Below are positions 24,717 through 35,668 of a stretch of DNA of 64,000 nt, one piece after another; position 1 is the stretch's first letter, and each line of letters begins with the position of its first letter. Origin of the DNA: Calycina herbarum (taxonomy: Eukaryota > Ascomycota > Leotiomycetes > Helotiales > Pezizellaceae); contig LLEY01000042.1 in the NCBI GenBank assembly GCA_001414485.1, positions 186,001 through 250,000 on the forward strand, given 5' to 3'. The position numbers were made by a program, and so were the translations under genes. The notes below the pieces were generated by a model. The model did no database searches. It saw only the letters and a program-made list of their open reading frames with translations, and was not told the origin of the DNA.

Positions 24717-26895
24717 TTAGACAAGACTGATGACATATTGTTTAAGTCCGTTTTCGGTTGGCTCAAGAACTTGCTCATAACTTCCTTCTTCTGATACCGC
24801 AGATTTGTCTCCCCAAATGGAACCCTCGATGGTTTTCTGCCGTCTGCCCACACTCAGCGCCCATCGTGTATCAAAGTATCCAATACGTGTATACTCTCCA
24901 TGTTTAGTTCCCGTTGCTTTTAATATCAGGCCTTGATGTCCGTCAGCTCTTTTGTAATGGTACCCGAAAACCAGCAAGGGATATTCTTTGCACTCGAATG
25001 CGGGATCTTGGAAATCGAAGTGAGACCAAGTATGGTTTACAGTTGTAAGAGTTGTTCAGTAATGGTTAAATTGGGGATTTTCTTTCCTTCCTTCCCGTTT
25101 TCCCCTGCACGACACCCCGCCTTAGAGGTCCACGGTGTATCTGAACAGAAGCATGTTCGATCTGGCCATATGGGTCACCATACGAGGGCTTAACCGTAAT
25201 ATTTAGAATCGAAATAAAGTAAATGGAATCTTGCGCCCACTGCAGTTGAGGGGAGTTGATAATCCATAGCCGCCCAAGACCACGATGGAGCCCTGTAATT
25301 TGAGACTTTGGCATTGATGTTATCAAAACGACAAGAAAGGAACTGCGCCAAAGCCCGGCAACATATTCGTCGCCTGTTTGCTGGTGAAAATATCTAGCCA
25401 CTCCGGACAATGCGACCAACCTGTCCTCTGCTTTGGTTAATCTGCATTGTGAGTAGATTCGCACGATTCTGAACCAATGTTCTAACTTGTCAACTTCTCC
25501 CCAATCCTTGATTGAGTAGGCTTGAAAATCGAGCTTAGAGCAATGTTCCAAAATGTTAGGGTTTTGATTCATTACCGGATGTGACTCTGTGACAACGTGC
25601 TTAGGACATTCCCAATAGAGTTGAGTTCCACCGAAATATAGTGTGCGAGGGGCCAAAAATCGTTCTTGTAATACCTGAAAAATATGTATAAGCAGGGTGT
25701 CCGCAAGGCCTCACAGCAGTAACAATAAAGGGGACAATGAACTTTTCCTACCCAAGCTCGTTGAAGCAACGGAGACTCCTGTACATCTTTTCTCCATGAC
25801 TCGGAATCGAAAACTAGGTATACTTCGTTACGTTGTATAACAGGACGTACTCGGCAATGCCGACTGCGCGAGCTTTATGAGAAGCAGCCATCCCGCCCAT
25901 CATTTGCCTTGGCTGCTGCTATATTAAGGTCCGAAAAGCTGTACACTTTTAACATCAAGCTGCTTTCCGTTCTCCAGTCTTCAACCGAGTCTTGCATAAT
26001 ACAAAGAGAATCAATCCAGATGCAGTTGTATCCAAGTCTATAGGCGACTGTTATAGCGTCGGTAAACGTATTTGATAAGTCTTGTACTGATATAGACTTT
26101 TGAAACTGATCCAAATTGCCTTTTTCGAGTTTCTTAATGGGGTAGTTGCCCCAGCAATGGCTCAGTGTACAATATTTAGTATCGCTTGCCAGAATGTCAG
26201 TCTGTTGAACTCTGATATTTGAGCCGTCTAAGCCCATACACACTAGTCGGGATGGAAGTATAGAGTCCTGAACGACCTTGCACCGGTGTGAAAGGCGATA
26301 GTCGGTGAGCCACGCTTCTATGAGCTGCCAATCTACTTGGTCTGCTCGTGGTCCAGCACACGCAACGTCATTACGGCGAATCAATACATCATCTCGGCTA
26401 GGTTCCTGTGTAAGGACGCTTGTTCTATCGAGTACTACCACCAGCATATTTAGCCCAAAACGTAGGGAATAAGTGCTAGAAACTACCTTTGTCACTTTGG
26501 AACATGATAGCGATAGTGTCGTCATTTACTAGGTCGAAATGCAAGCGTATGAGATTATCTTTTGGCCGGATCTCTTCAAAAAAAGGTAGGGCCTTTGATT
26601 TTCTTGTTGAAGTTGTTGTTAACGTTGTTGTTGAGCATCATGCAAAAGCCGCAGGCATCGTTCTCGAATCTATACAAGAGAAATGCTTTTCTTATTTCCG
26701 AAATCTGCCGAATGAAATCTGGAAGCCAGTAGTATGGGGCACTACGGAGGCGGCGGTTTTTGAGAGCTTTTTGAGAAGACGCTCACAGCGACCGCAGACG
26801 TTCGATGCCTTCGTGTTTTCAGCAGTGGCCACGACCCAATTTTGAATTTGCTGTCCAGTGGGCTGAAACTCAACAGCTGCATCGCTGGAAGCCAT
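24717..26895 (-). pseudogene. Decayed HET-domain (heterokaryon incompatibility-type) gene
   Basis: Pieces of one HET protein lie in order on the minus strand but in broken frames. The start is MASSDAAVEFQPTGQQIQNW (26895), then CGRCERLL. The frame then changes in an A-rich run near 26757-26780, and the next piece (APYYWLPDFIRQI, then ENDACGFCMM) is in another frame. A good intron (AAG|GTAGTT ... GGTAG) follows near 26480-26430. The HET core is recognisable: YCTLSHCWG, LGYNCIWIDSLCIMQDS, DLNIAAAKANDGRDGCF. A TAA at 25875-25877 interrupts it just after GRDGCFS, though the same frame then continues with HET sequence (SWRKDVQESPLLQRAW, intron, VLQERFLAPRTLYFGGTQLY). Further frame changes surround YRAPSWSWA (25262-25300). 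The tail (GLILKATGTKHGEYTRIGYF) is again in frame down to 24717. Loss of function is inferred from at least three independent breaks. Confidence 0.82.
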
Positions 26896-27634
26896 TTTAA
26901 AGACGAAGAATTTGAGTCTTAGATTCTTGTCAGCGTGAGCTTGGAGAGAAGAGGTTCACCCTTGTGCTGACATTTCCGAGCATCTGCAGGGGTATCTGTA
27001 GGTAGCCACGACGTTGCATTCTCAAAGTTGAGATTTTTACGAGGCAGCTCGAAAGGGGTTTCTTATGATTCAAGAGAAAACCGGATATGGGAGAGATAAG
27101 AAAACAAAATTCGAAATTATCCCTGAAACAAGAAAAGATGCACTCGGCATATGAGAAGCTTGCCATGTACATAGAGATCAAAGAAAATGCATTTCCATCA
27201 TCAGAGCAGACTAATACCAGCCATAAATCCTGTCTGAGAATTAAGTTTTGGAAAGACAAACCGACAAGCGCAAAACTCAAGTATATTTCTCACTCCACAG
27301 GCCTCACCAACAAAAAACTTCACTCGCAACAAATTAAAGCATCAAAGTATGGTCTGTAAACTCCATCGATTCCATTCATCCTCTATTTATAAAATGATTC
27401 CTCGGAGAGAGTGACACCAACGAGAAACCCCAGGGATTTCTCAATTACATAAAAATCCAACCCCATTTAAAAACAAATCTCTTGTTGTGTTGAGCCAAAA
27501 AGTGTGAACACCCCAGATATTGTTTGTTTACCCAACCCCCGTTAATAAAATTTCTAAATATTTGAACAACCAGTCAATGATTAACTCCTTTCCCGTGCGT
27601 TCGTAAATCGACCTGAGCGTGGGATGGTATATAT
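26896..27634. other. Spacer between HET pseudogene and secreted repeat gene
   Basis: About 740 bp holding the upstream flank of the HET pseudogene and the 3' flank of the repeat gene. No supported gene; frames at 26930-27360 overlap on both strands. Confidence 0.45.
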
Positions 27635-28534
27635 TTATCTATCACCAGCGGCGAGCATTGCTAGTTTTTTATCGTTAGTGAAAGGACGCGATGGAGGAAA
27701 TGTGAAAACATACGTTGGGTAACGGCAGCCGAGTCGAAGCTGACAACGTCTCCACTTCCGTTGCTCATTGCAGCCGCCTCCTCTGCCACTTGTGGTGATC
27801 GCTTATCACCGGCAGCCAGCATTGCTATATAATTCATTAGTGAAAACAAATGATGCAAGAGCGTGAAAACTTACGTTGGGAAACAGCAGTCGAGTCGAAG
27901 GTCACAACTTCTCCAGCAGTGTTGGTCATGGCTGAGGTCTCAGTGGCGACTTGTCGCTTGTCAGAGGCTGCAGCTAGAATGATTGTTAGTTGATGTAGTG
28001 AGGGGGTAAGTGGGAGAGAAAAATGGTATTCTTACGTTTGAAAACAGCGGCGGTATCGAAGGTAACGACGTCTCCATTGGCATTGGTCATTGAAGAAGTC
28101 TCAGCGGCGACTTGTGGCTCCCGGGCGGTCAAGTCTCTCGAGGTGATGTCTAAACGATGAATGAATTAGTATATTTATTCCTTCTTCGGTATATCATATG
28201 TTTTCCATAGTCCTCCAGCCAAATCCTCCTCCATATTGTGAACGGTAAAACAATCCTGTATCTGGGCGTTGAACGTGTGGATACAGGTATCGTGAGGTGG
28301 GTCCAGAGGGTCTTGACTTTGAATTCTGGGATTTCGAAGTGGAGAAATGAGGTCCAGACTCTCTAACCGCCCACGAAAACCCCATCCCACATTCTACCCC
28401 AACAATCCAGACCCTTCGAAATAATTGATTGAATTGAAAAATGAGAACGTACCATCGAGACGTTGTGGGTGGGAGATTGGACTGGCAACGGCAGCAGCGA
28501 CCAAGGACAAAAGAGCGACGATTGTGAATTGCAT
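27635..28534 (-). CDS. Small secreted protein with one repeat per exon (Kex2-type precursor candidate)
   Basis: Not a family I recognise. Five exons (28534-28453, 28149-28036, 27973-27875, 27824-27714, 27660-27635) splice to 143 residues, and all four introns are phase 1. Exon 1 encodes a signal peptide, MQFTIVALLSLVAAAVASPI. Exons 2, 3 and 4 have lengths 114, 99 and 111 nt (all multiples of three). Each encodes one copy of the pattern QVA-E---M-N--G-VV-FD--AV: AMTNTAGEVVTFDSTAVSQ in exon 3, AAMSNGSGDVVSFDSAAVTQ in exon 4, and a related copy in exon 2. Copies 2 and 3 begin right after Lys-Arg (SDKR, GDKR) and copy 1 after TAR. Exon 5 encodes only PMLAAGDR and stop, matching the head of exon 4. 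No cysteines. Splicing was inferred from consensus ends; total length and phases agree exactly. Kex2 processing to short peptides is an inference. Confidence 0.8.
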
Positions 28535-30268
28535 ATTGTCGGTTTTTGGGTGGTTCGAAAGATTTGAATTAAGGGAGGGTGAGGTGGATTGTTAAAAGGT
28601 CGTCCGGCGACAAAGCTGACTAGCAGGATGTAGATTTGAAAGGTAAATGGAGAAATGAAGAAAACGAAGGGAATGTTTGTTTGAGCGAGTACAGAGGTCG
28701 AGTAGAAGAGATGAAGAAGAGAAGAGGGACCGCAGGTGATATGATGGGGAAAGCCTATTTGTATTGCCAAGGAGAAAAGAAGTTGGCCCCCTGCCTGGTC
28801 CCTATCCTCGCACGCTTACTGGTTCCAGAATGCAGTTCCGAGTCTAGGTTTATGTTGTCCGCCGCACGGAAGAAGAGATGGAAACGAAATCTATCCCAAA
28901 AGCGGCCAGATGGTACCGGGACCGTATGAAAGGGACCGTCATCACACGTTCAGCCAACACTGACTTTGCGGGAGATGGCCTTGGAGGCTTGGACAGGGGC
29001 ACGGGTACGAACTTCTGGAGCAACTCTGAACGGAACTCTCTTGTCCCTTTCATTCAAGCACTCGGTTATTGGGTGATCATGTTATCGTGCGACTGCCTGC
29101 GTTGCGAATGTCTCGCTAAACTGAGGAGACATCGGTAAGTGGTACGTATCGGTGAGGTCAAGTTGCTGACTGTTGTGGTTGAGTTTGTTGATTGGCACGA
29201 AGAGCGGGTATCTTGGAATAAGAAGGGGCTCTTTTGTCTAGGGGCAAAGCTTGTCTTGCTTGCGCCTTGGAGGGATTCGTAGGGAAAGAAAGTTGGGATG
29301 CCATGGTTGGGGGTGGGGAGGATGAGCCGGAACTCTGAGAAAGCGATCACTTGAGACGAGGCTGAGACGAGTGGGAGCGTGTTTGAGCCGAAATGTGCAG
29401 CGGTTGCTGGGTCAAAGATTCTTCAACACAGCCAGTCACACCAGACTTCTCGGAAGGATCGCTCACTTCAGCTTGGTGTAGGCCGGAAGACCAGACAAGG
29501 AAAGGCCAACTTCCGAATAATGCGGCTCCAGTGCGGTGCAATGGGGATAAACCGTGACAGGAGAAGAGGGGAGGAGGGGAGAAGGGGAGAAAGAAGAACA
29601 GACGAGTCCGTGTTCTTGGGATCTCTGTTGTTTGTTCAGTGGAGGCATAACTCTTGGCTTGTGTCAAGCTTTGAGATGGGTTTTATTTGAGGAAATATAA
29701 GGTTCGTGACTGCCATCTGATGTTGATTGAGACTGTTGATGTTGAGATGGCATTTGACATCATCTTGTTGAAGGCTTTGCGAGATTTGACATCAGCCTGT
29801 GCTGTGTTTCAAGTCGAGACTATCTCTCCGACGGACGCACGGCGATTTTAGCGCCGACCCGACCAAGTCAGTCATGTGACAGATTCAAGCATTTGAACAA
29901 GTTAGTTGACTTGGGATTTGCCAGATATTTCAAGTGAAAGGCTCGCTTGTATGTTTTTTGCAGAGCATTATTTGGGGGATTTCATCTGAAAAGGGAGGCT
30001 GGTCACGTGTTATCTATCGGGTCTCGACCAGCTGAAAGGATGAGTGAATTTGAGCGCGTAGCTGCATCGTCGTCAACCCGCATTCAACCCCACCAAAACA
30101 GGCTAGGTAGCTTAGCTGCTGCCATTACCCCGCTACCTACCTGGCCATGATGTGGTAAACTTAACTTCAACGACCTCATTCACCTCAAGTACCCGGGAAT
30201 CGACAATATAACTAACAATAACACCAACATTCCTGCCTACAGGCCTCGACAGTCCACCAACAGCAGCC
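28535..30268. other. Divergent upstream region of secreted repeat gene and AMMECR1 gene
   Basis: About 1.7 kb, probably promoters and leaders. Frames at 28363-28929 and 29347-29690 overlap on opposite strands and show no family features. No repeat or hairpin recognised. Confidence 0.45.
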
Positions 30269-31248
30269 ATGGCTACCGTCGAACACTGCCTCTTCTGCTT
30301 CGAAGCCTTATCCGCCAACCTCGAGAAGCGAACTCCCATGACCCTCTCCCAAGTCCATTCATCATGGAATTCCTACCCCAAAGGCCTCGAAGAAGATGAG
30401 GAGATCCCCTCCGCACAAGACAGCGAGGCTGAAGTTATAAACCATCTCACGCCCCGTAACCCGGTCTTACAACGTCTATCAGAATCTCGAAACAGCTCCA
30501 GCTCAAGTGGAAGTTCCACACCCGCAAGTAACAGTAGCAGCAACACCCTCGCCACCGAAAGCGCAATTACCCCAGGAACATCCACAGAAAGCTTCTCACC
30601 CGTAGGGCTCGATCCCCGAAAGACCAAACAGCGGAGTGAGATTACTGAGTCGCCTCTGTTTGTAAGCTCCCCGCTTCCTCACCCCACCCTCTCACGCCAG
30701 CAGATGAACGCACGAAAGACTAACAACATGTAAAATAGGTAACATGGAACACAATCTCCCCCCTCACACCAACCTCCCACCACCGCTCCCTCCGCGGCTG
30801 CATAGGAACCTTCTCCACCCTCCCCCTCACCACAGGCCTCTCCTCCTACGCCCTAACCTCCGCCCTCCAAGACCACCGTTTCCCACCCGTTACCCTGCGC
30901 GAACTGCCAACCCTGGAAGTCTCCGTAACACTCCTCACAGATTTCGAGCCCTGCAAAGACGCAATGGACTGGGAACTCGGGGTTCACGGTTTACGAATCA
31001 CATTCTATGCAAAGGGTAGAAACTACGGGGCGTGTTACTTACCAGATGTAGCCGTAGAACAGGGTTGGGATAAAGAGGAGACGATTGTGAGTTTGATGAG
31101 GAAGGCTGGATGGGGTGGGAGGAGGGAGAAGTGGAGGGAGGTGGCGGACTTGGAGTGTGAGAGGTTTCAGGGGAAGGCGGAGAGTGTTGGGTGGGAGGAT
31201 TATAAAGAGTGGAAGGAGTGGGTTGAGAAAGATAATGCGGGGAAATGA
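30269..31248 (+). CDS. AMMECR1-domain protein
   Basis: Conserved intracellular protein of the AMMECR1/MEMO-associated family; its biochemical role is not settled. Two exons (30269-30661, 30739-31248; 77-nt intron) give 300 residues. The N-terminus MATVEHCLFCFEALSANLE matches the family's opening Cys-rich helix, and residues 150-156 carry the diagnostic RGCIGTF motif. After it come TGLSSYALTSALQDHRFPPV, LREL-TLEVSVTLLTDFEP, DWELGVHGLRITF and YLPDVAVEQGWDKEETI, all in family order. Unusual is an insertion of about 85 residues between the N-terminal helix and the core (roughly 40-125), very rich in Ser/Thr/Pro (SSSSSGSSTPASNSSSNT). The intron splits ESPLF from VTWNTISP, which reproduces the family's PLFVTW segment and confirms the splice. 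The neighbouring Ras-like gene is convergent. Confidence 0.93.
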
Positions 31249-32284
31249 TGATATACAAGGGAGTTTTGAGGGATAGATGGCGGGAAGGCGTCATTTGGGA
31301 AGGATGGATGGGAGGATATGGCGTTTAGAGGCTTGGCCTTTTGATATAGAAGATAGCCAGCTTGGGCCGGATTAATTAGGGACATGTATGTGTGTTGATA
31401 GAGCTAGCTTTTGCTACCATTTTGAGAAATTCAAATACATCCAAGGATCCTTTCTTTCCAACCCATTTCAATAAGGCCTTGAATACATGGGAACCCTTCC
31501 TCACTCCAGATTTTCACACGGCCTTGTATCAGTATATATTTAAGAACACAACGTCATCATCACATTCAAACCAGATACAGGGACATCCAAGTTGGAGGAA
31601 ATGTACACAACGATCTCATGTATTTTCAGGAAATCCTGGCACCATTAACCACTACTCTAAACATATCTCGAGTATCTATCCCCCAACAGGATCTCTAATT
31701 CTTACACAAAAAGATCAAAGAAGGAAACTATTTTAACAAAAAAGAATAATCAAGGCGTGAGCCAAACAGGGAATTGTAAAATCCATCGCATCCATCGTAT
31801 CGTATCATTCAATATCCATAACACGTCTCTCGTACCAAACACTGAAACTAGACTAGCTAGTCATTCCATACAGACCTGAAAATCTGTCCATAAACAACAA
31901 GGTGTATACGCAAGAAAATGACATAAGAAGAACCTGCCGGTGTGGTATAACAAAAACAAAAACAAAACGTAAAGAACCCAAAAAAATTCCATGGTATGCC
32001 CCTTCGCAAATCCCGTGCGTATAACGCTATCAAAAGGAACCCCTATTTCCGACCGGAAGCCTGGAACTGAAACTCAAGTTCCCCTTTTCCGCATATAAGA
32101 AGTTTCGTACAAAGTCGCTTTTTTGTGTTGTCCGCTCCCTGTCCATGCTTGCTTAAACACAACTTCGTTCCTCTCCCCTTCCCGCGGATCCTAAAATACT
32201 CATAGCCAACAAAATATAGAAAACATAGAAGTGAAAGCCGAGAGAGGATATTTCAGCAGGAGAGTATCCCAAAGAACAAATAGG
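31249..32284. other. Convergent 3' flanks, AMMECR1 and Ras-like genes
   Basis: About 1 kb with no gene seen. It probably holds long 3' untranslated regions; sequence is AT-rich around 31700-31990. Confidence 0.45.
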
Positions 32285-33139
32285 TCATCTCCGCCAGCAG
32301 AAAATCCTTCTCCAGGCGCGCTTGAATCTCGCTCGTTTTCCATTTCCAAGCGGCGAGTCTTCCAAGGAGATTTCCTTTTCCGGTCCCCCAGGTAGAGGAC
32401 TCAAAGGAGCTGTAGCCGCTCTTCTCGTCCCCAGAGCTTCTACACTGGCATGATTTCCAAGACTCAACATGCTTCTCCTCCCCTTCTCTCCCATCCCCGT
32501 AGAATGTCCATCAAGCCCCGTTCCCATAGGCACACCACCCGCAGCTAACCTCCTGGCTTCCACCACTCTCCGTACTATCAGCGCGAAAGTTTCTTCAATA
32601 TTAACTGTATTCCTAGCGCTCGTTTCCATGAACCCACATCCCCTCTTCCGCGCCCATTCGAGACCCTCCCGTGCGGGTACTTGTCGACTTTGTTGGAGAT
32701 CGCATTTATTACCTGCAACTATCTTGATAGGTTTCACCGGCCCAGCAGGTTCCTTCTCTCCTTTTTTCCGCTTTCCCTTGCTCTCTCGCATGTTCTCCCA
32801 GGCATCCATTCGTGTTTCGGCTTCGATGTCTATTAGGTCGTTGAACTCTTGTAGAACATCTAGAGAGGAGGCATTCGTGATATCGTATACGAGGAGGAAG
32901 GCGTCAGAGCGTAGATTTGAAGATGCCCACATGCCTCGGTATTCTTCCTGGCCTGCGGTATCGGTGAGGGAGAGATAGAAGGTTTGACCGTCGATGCGCC
33001 GGGTTAGGGAGTAGGAGTCTTCGATTGTGGGATCGTATTCGTGGGTCCATTGGGAGCGGACTAGACGGAGGGTTATGGAGGATTTCCCGCAGCCCCCGTC
33101 ACCACAGATGGTAATGGTGATTTTTTGAGGATTGTCCAT
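32285..33139 (-). CDS. Ras-like small GTPase without CAAX box
   Basis: Single exon, 284 residues. All G motifs are present: GDGGCGKSS (P-loop, about residues 13-21), YDPTIEDSY (effector loop), DTAGQEEY (G3), GNKCDLQ (G4, interrupted upstream by a Lys/Glu-rich insert ESKGKRKKGEKEP), and ETSARN (G5). The P-loop has Gly-Gly-Cys where Ras has Ala-Gly-Gly-Val. The long C-terminal extension (about residues 205-284) is Gly/Ser/Pro-rich and ends KRARFKRAWRRIFCWRR. It has no CAAX but a strongly basic, Trp/Arg-rich tail with one Cys, which could bind membranes by charge or palmitoylation. It belongs to the Ras subfamily rather than Rho, Rab or Arf, given the effector loop and DTAGQEEY. It is not orthodox RAS1/RAS2. 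Partner and pathway unknown. Confidence 0.9.
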   Translation of the reverse strand: MDNPQKITITICGDGGCGKSSITLRLVRSQWTHEYDPTIEDSYSLTRRIDGQTFYLSLTDTAGQEEYRGMWASSNLRSDAFLLVYDITNASSLDVLQEFNDLIDIEAETRMDAWENMRESKGKRKKGEKEPAGPVKPIKIVAGNKCDLQQSRQVPAREGLEWARKRGCGFMETSARNTVNIEETFALIVRRVVEARRLAAGGVPMGTGLDGHSTGMGEKGRRSMLSLGNHASVEALGTRRAATAPLSPLPGGPEKEISLEDSPLGNGKRARFKRAWRRIFCWRR

Positions 33140-35668
33140 TTTTTTGACGTGGTGTTTTCTGTGTGTGGTTTGTGAAATCGGGATTCGAGGGGTTGGAGGG
33201 GTATGTAGGAATCCCGCCGTCGGTGATTGTAGGGTTTGTCGGCGAAGGGACCTGGGTTGTTGGTGACTAGTTCTTGTGTGAATAACTTTCTCTCCCTCTG
33301 TTCCCCCTTCCAGAAATTGAAATGTTGGGTTGGCGCTGTGCCCTATCCTGTGTCCCGTCGTTTATGCCCTTCCTGTCTCTCCTCCTTGCGTGGCGCACGC
33401 CTTCTGGAGTGTATTATCTTTCCGTGACAGTTGGGATGAGCCCCGCCAATTATATCCTAGTACGGCAGGCTGAATCTCCGTCTCTTCAAAATGCCAAATC
33501 CTACATGAACGAAAGGGAAGGATGGTGATGTTTTGTTTGGGAAATGGCTTTGGTGTTGTGGCTCGCCCCAAATAATTCGACAATGGGCCCGACCACCAGT
33601 GGAGACGTCAAGGCGGACGATAAAGCCAAAATCAATCAATTGCCGGGTGCAGGGCTGGGTCTGGGATAGCCTGATCCCCTGATCCCATTGATGAGCTTCA
33701 ATCTGTCCCAAAGTGGTACAGTAGATTTTGGAAAGGGTCCGAGTGACGTTTTTCTGCTGGGTTGGTGATAGGACGGGCAGCAATTAGTTGCAATTGGTTG
33801 CAACTGGTTGCAACTGGGTGGTGCGGTGAGAGGGGCCAGAATGCGTGGAGATATTTTGGCGGGGAGAGCTCGCTTCTGGAGTGAGCGCGTGAGAAAGTGG
33901 TTTCATCAAGACCAAGACCCCCAAATTCCCCCAATTCGATTTCGACTGTGAATGCTATGCGTGACGAGATGAGAAGAGCAAGAAGCAAAGAAGAAGCAAG
34001 GGCATTGGAAGCGAAGATGCCGCGTGTCAACATTTCAACATCTCCAGCGAGATCTGTTGCGAGACATCAGAGATCCAACCCTTTTTCCAGCCCCTTCCAG
34101 CCGAGTTACTTCGTCGTATCCACACCGATAGTTCCCTCTCGCCGGGTCGTTCTTTCCATTACTAACTGCTTATCTCCCGCTGCCGAGTATCTCTCGTACC
34201 GCCTCTTCCATCATCTATATCAGCCATCTTATTATTCAATCCATGAAGAACTCCCGTCGTTCGTTCAATCTTACTCGTTCCATCTCACACCGAGACCAGC
34301 CTCTTGTTTTTTTTCTTTCCGTGTTACTTCTCCCGTTCAGATCAGGTGCTTCTCGAAGTACGCCGTATGCAGAGTTTCCCTTTTGGTATTTAGATGCAGT
34401 CATCGATGTCCCATTGCGGCCCAATGTATGACAAGAAATATATGGCCTCCCCATGCGAGGAAGAGAGAGGTTGTGCAATTTACTCGGTACAACCCATCCC
34501 ATCACTTGCCCAACCCTCAAAAACTCCTCCTGCATTAGTGTGCGGGGAGACAATATCACCATCCAGTACAAATTGCCCGCAGAACAGGTACAATGCAGTC
34601 TAACAAATGATTTGGATTATTCTGCATCAGCCTCTTTCTCTCCAATTGGTTGCAAACAGGGGTGTTTGAGAAGGTGGGTGGGAGTTGTAACCCATCTGCT
34701 CGCCTCACCAATTTTTTTCTGACTTCAGTGGTTCGCGAGCGATGGATCAGAGTTGTGAGGTTGTTGAAGGAATGCCTTGGTTTTCTTTCGCTAGAATTGA
34801 TGGATCGGTACTCAGGTGTTTTTCAAACGCACGGATGGGATGCTCGTGGATCCTGCGGAGACATTGATACAACTAATAAAGCGGTCTGTGGGGTTAAAAT
34901 CCTTCGTTGCGGCAATTCACAGGGTTTGAGAGGCACAGGACATCTAATTTTCGCTCTTGAAGGTTTTCATTCCCTATTTTAAAAGGTTGACGTCCACTGT
35001 TGATACAGTTTGGGCGTAATGTTCGGCAGAAATGATATCTCGCCGAAAGAACACTAGGCAAAAAGAATTGCAAGAGTATCTAAGACGTTGAGTCATATGT
35101 AAAAAAAGGCCAATTTTTGGGTCCAGTCACTTTAGACAAAGCACGAGAAGTCGAATAGAAGTATTGAGAGGAACCAAAATTAGAACAAAAACACACGGTT
35201 TATTTCCTTGGATTCGTTCTAGAATTAGCGAGTAAGCTTTATAAGCGCATGACTCAACACAATATAAAAGTACTAGATCTGTTTCTCAGACTTCATCGCG
35301 GGATCCTACCGTTCTGCGGTTGCCTCTGGTAGGCTCATCGCCAGGTGAAATGGAACAGGCTTCCCAATTCCATCATTTATCAACCAGTTTCATATTATTA
35401 TATACCATTAATTTGAGTGTCCAACTAATTCCTACCCAATTCCATCCAGTGTTGACTTTGACATTCAGAAAAGGAAAAATATATCCTTGAGGAATTCCTC
35501 GGCAGTATTTATTCTTGTGACAGTTAGTAAGATGCTAATGAATGTGTATCGCTAATTCGATGCTACTATTTCTGCAATAGTCTTATTTATCGTGCTACAT
35601 CTATGTTCAATTAAGCAAAACTAGAAGGCTAGGACAGGCTAAGTTTTTGTCTAAATCCAGTTAGGGTA
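33140..35668. other. Gene-poor region upstream of Ras-like gene
   Basis: About 2.5 kb. The first part is the Ras-like promoter; from about 35000 the sequence turns AT-rich with no open frames, suggesting a decayed repeat. Frames at 33897-34538 and 34236-34571 overlap on opposite strands and are unsupported. Confidence 0.45.
33786..33815. repeat. Short tandem repeat, 10-bp unit
   Basis: Three consecutive near-identical copies of GGTTGCAACT, the first with changed bases, about 650 bp upstream of the Ras-like start codon. Whether it has a regulatory role is unknown. Confidence 0.6.

Noticed and set aside
27635..28534. Ribosomally made cyclic-peptide (ustiloxin/dikaritin) cluster
   Set aside because: No UstYa-like, tyrosinase or other modifying gene is visible nearby, and the repeats lack the usual Tyr-containing core; only the precursor-like layout is kept as a finding.
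33897..34571. Overlapping frames of 213 and 111 codons upstream of the Ras-like gene
   Set aside because: They sit on opposite strands over the same bases and show no recognisable protein features.
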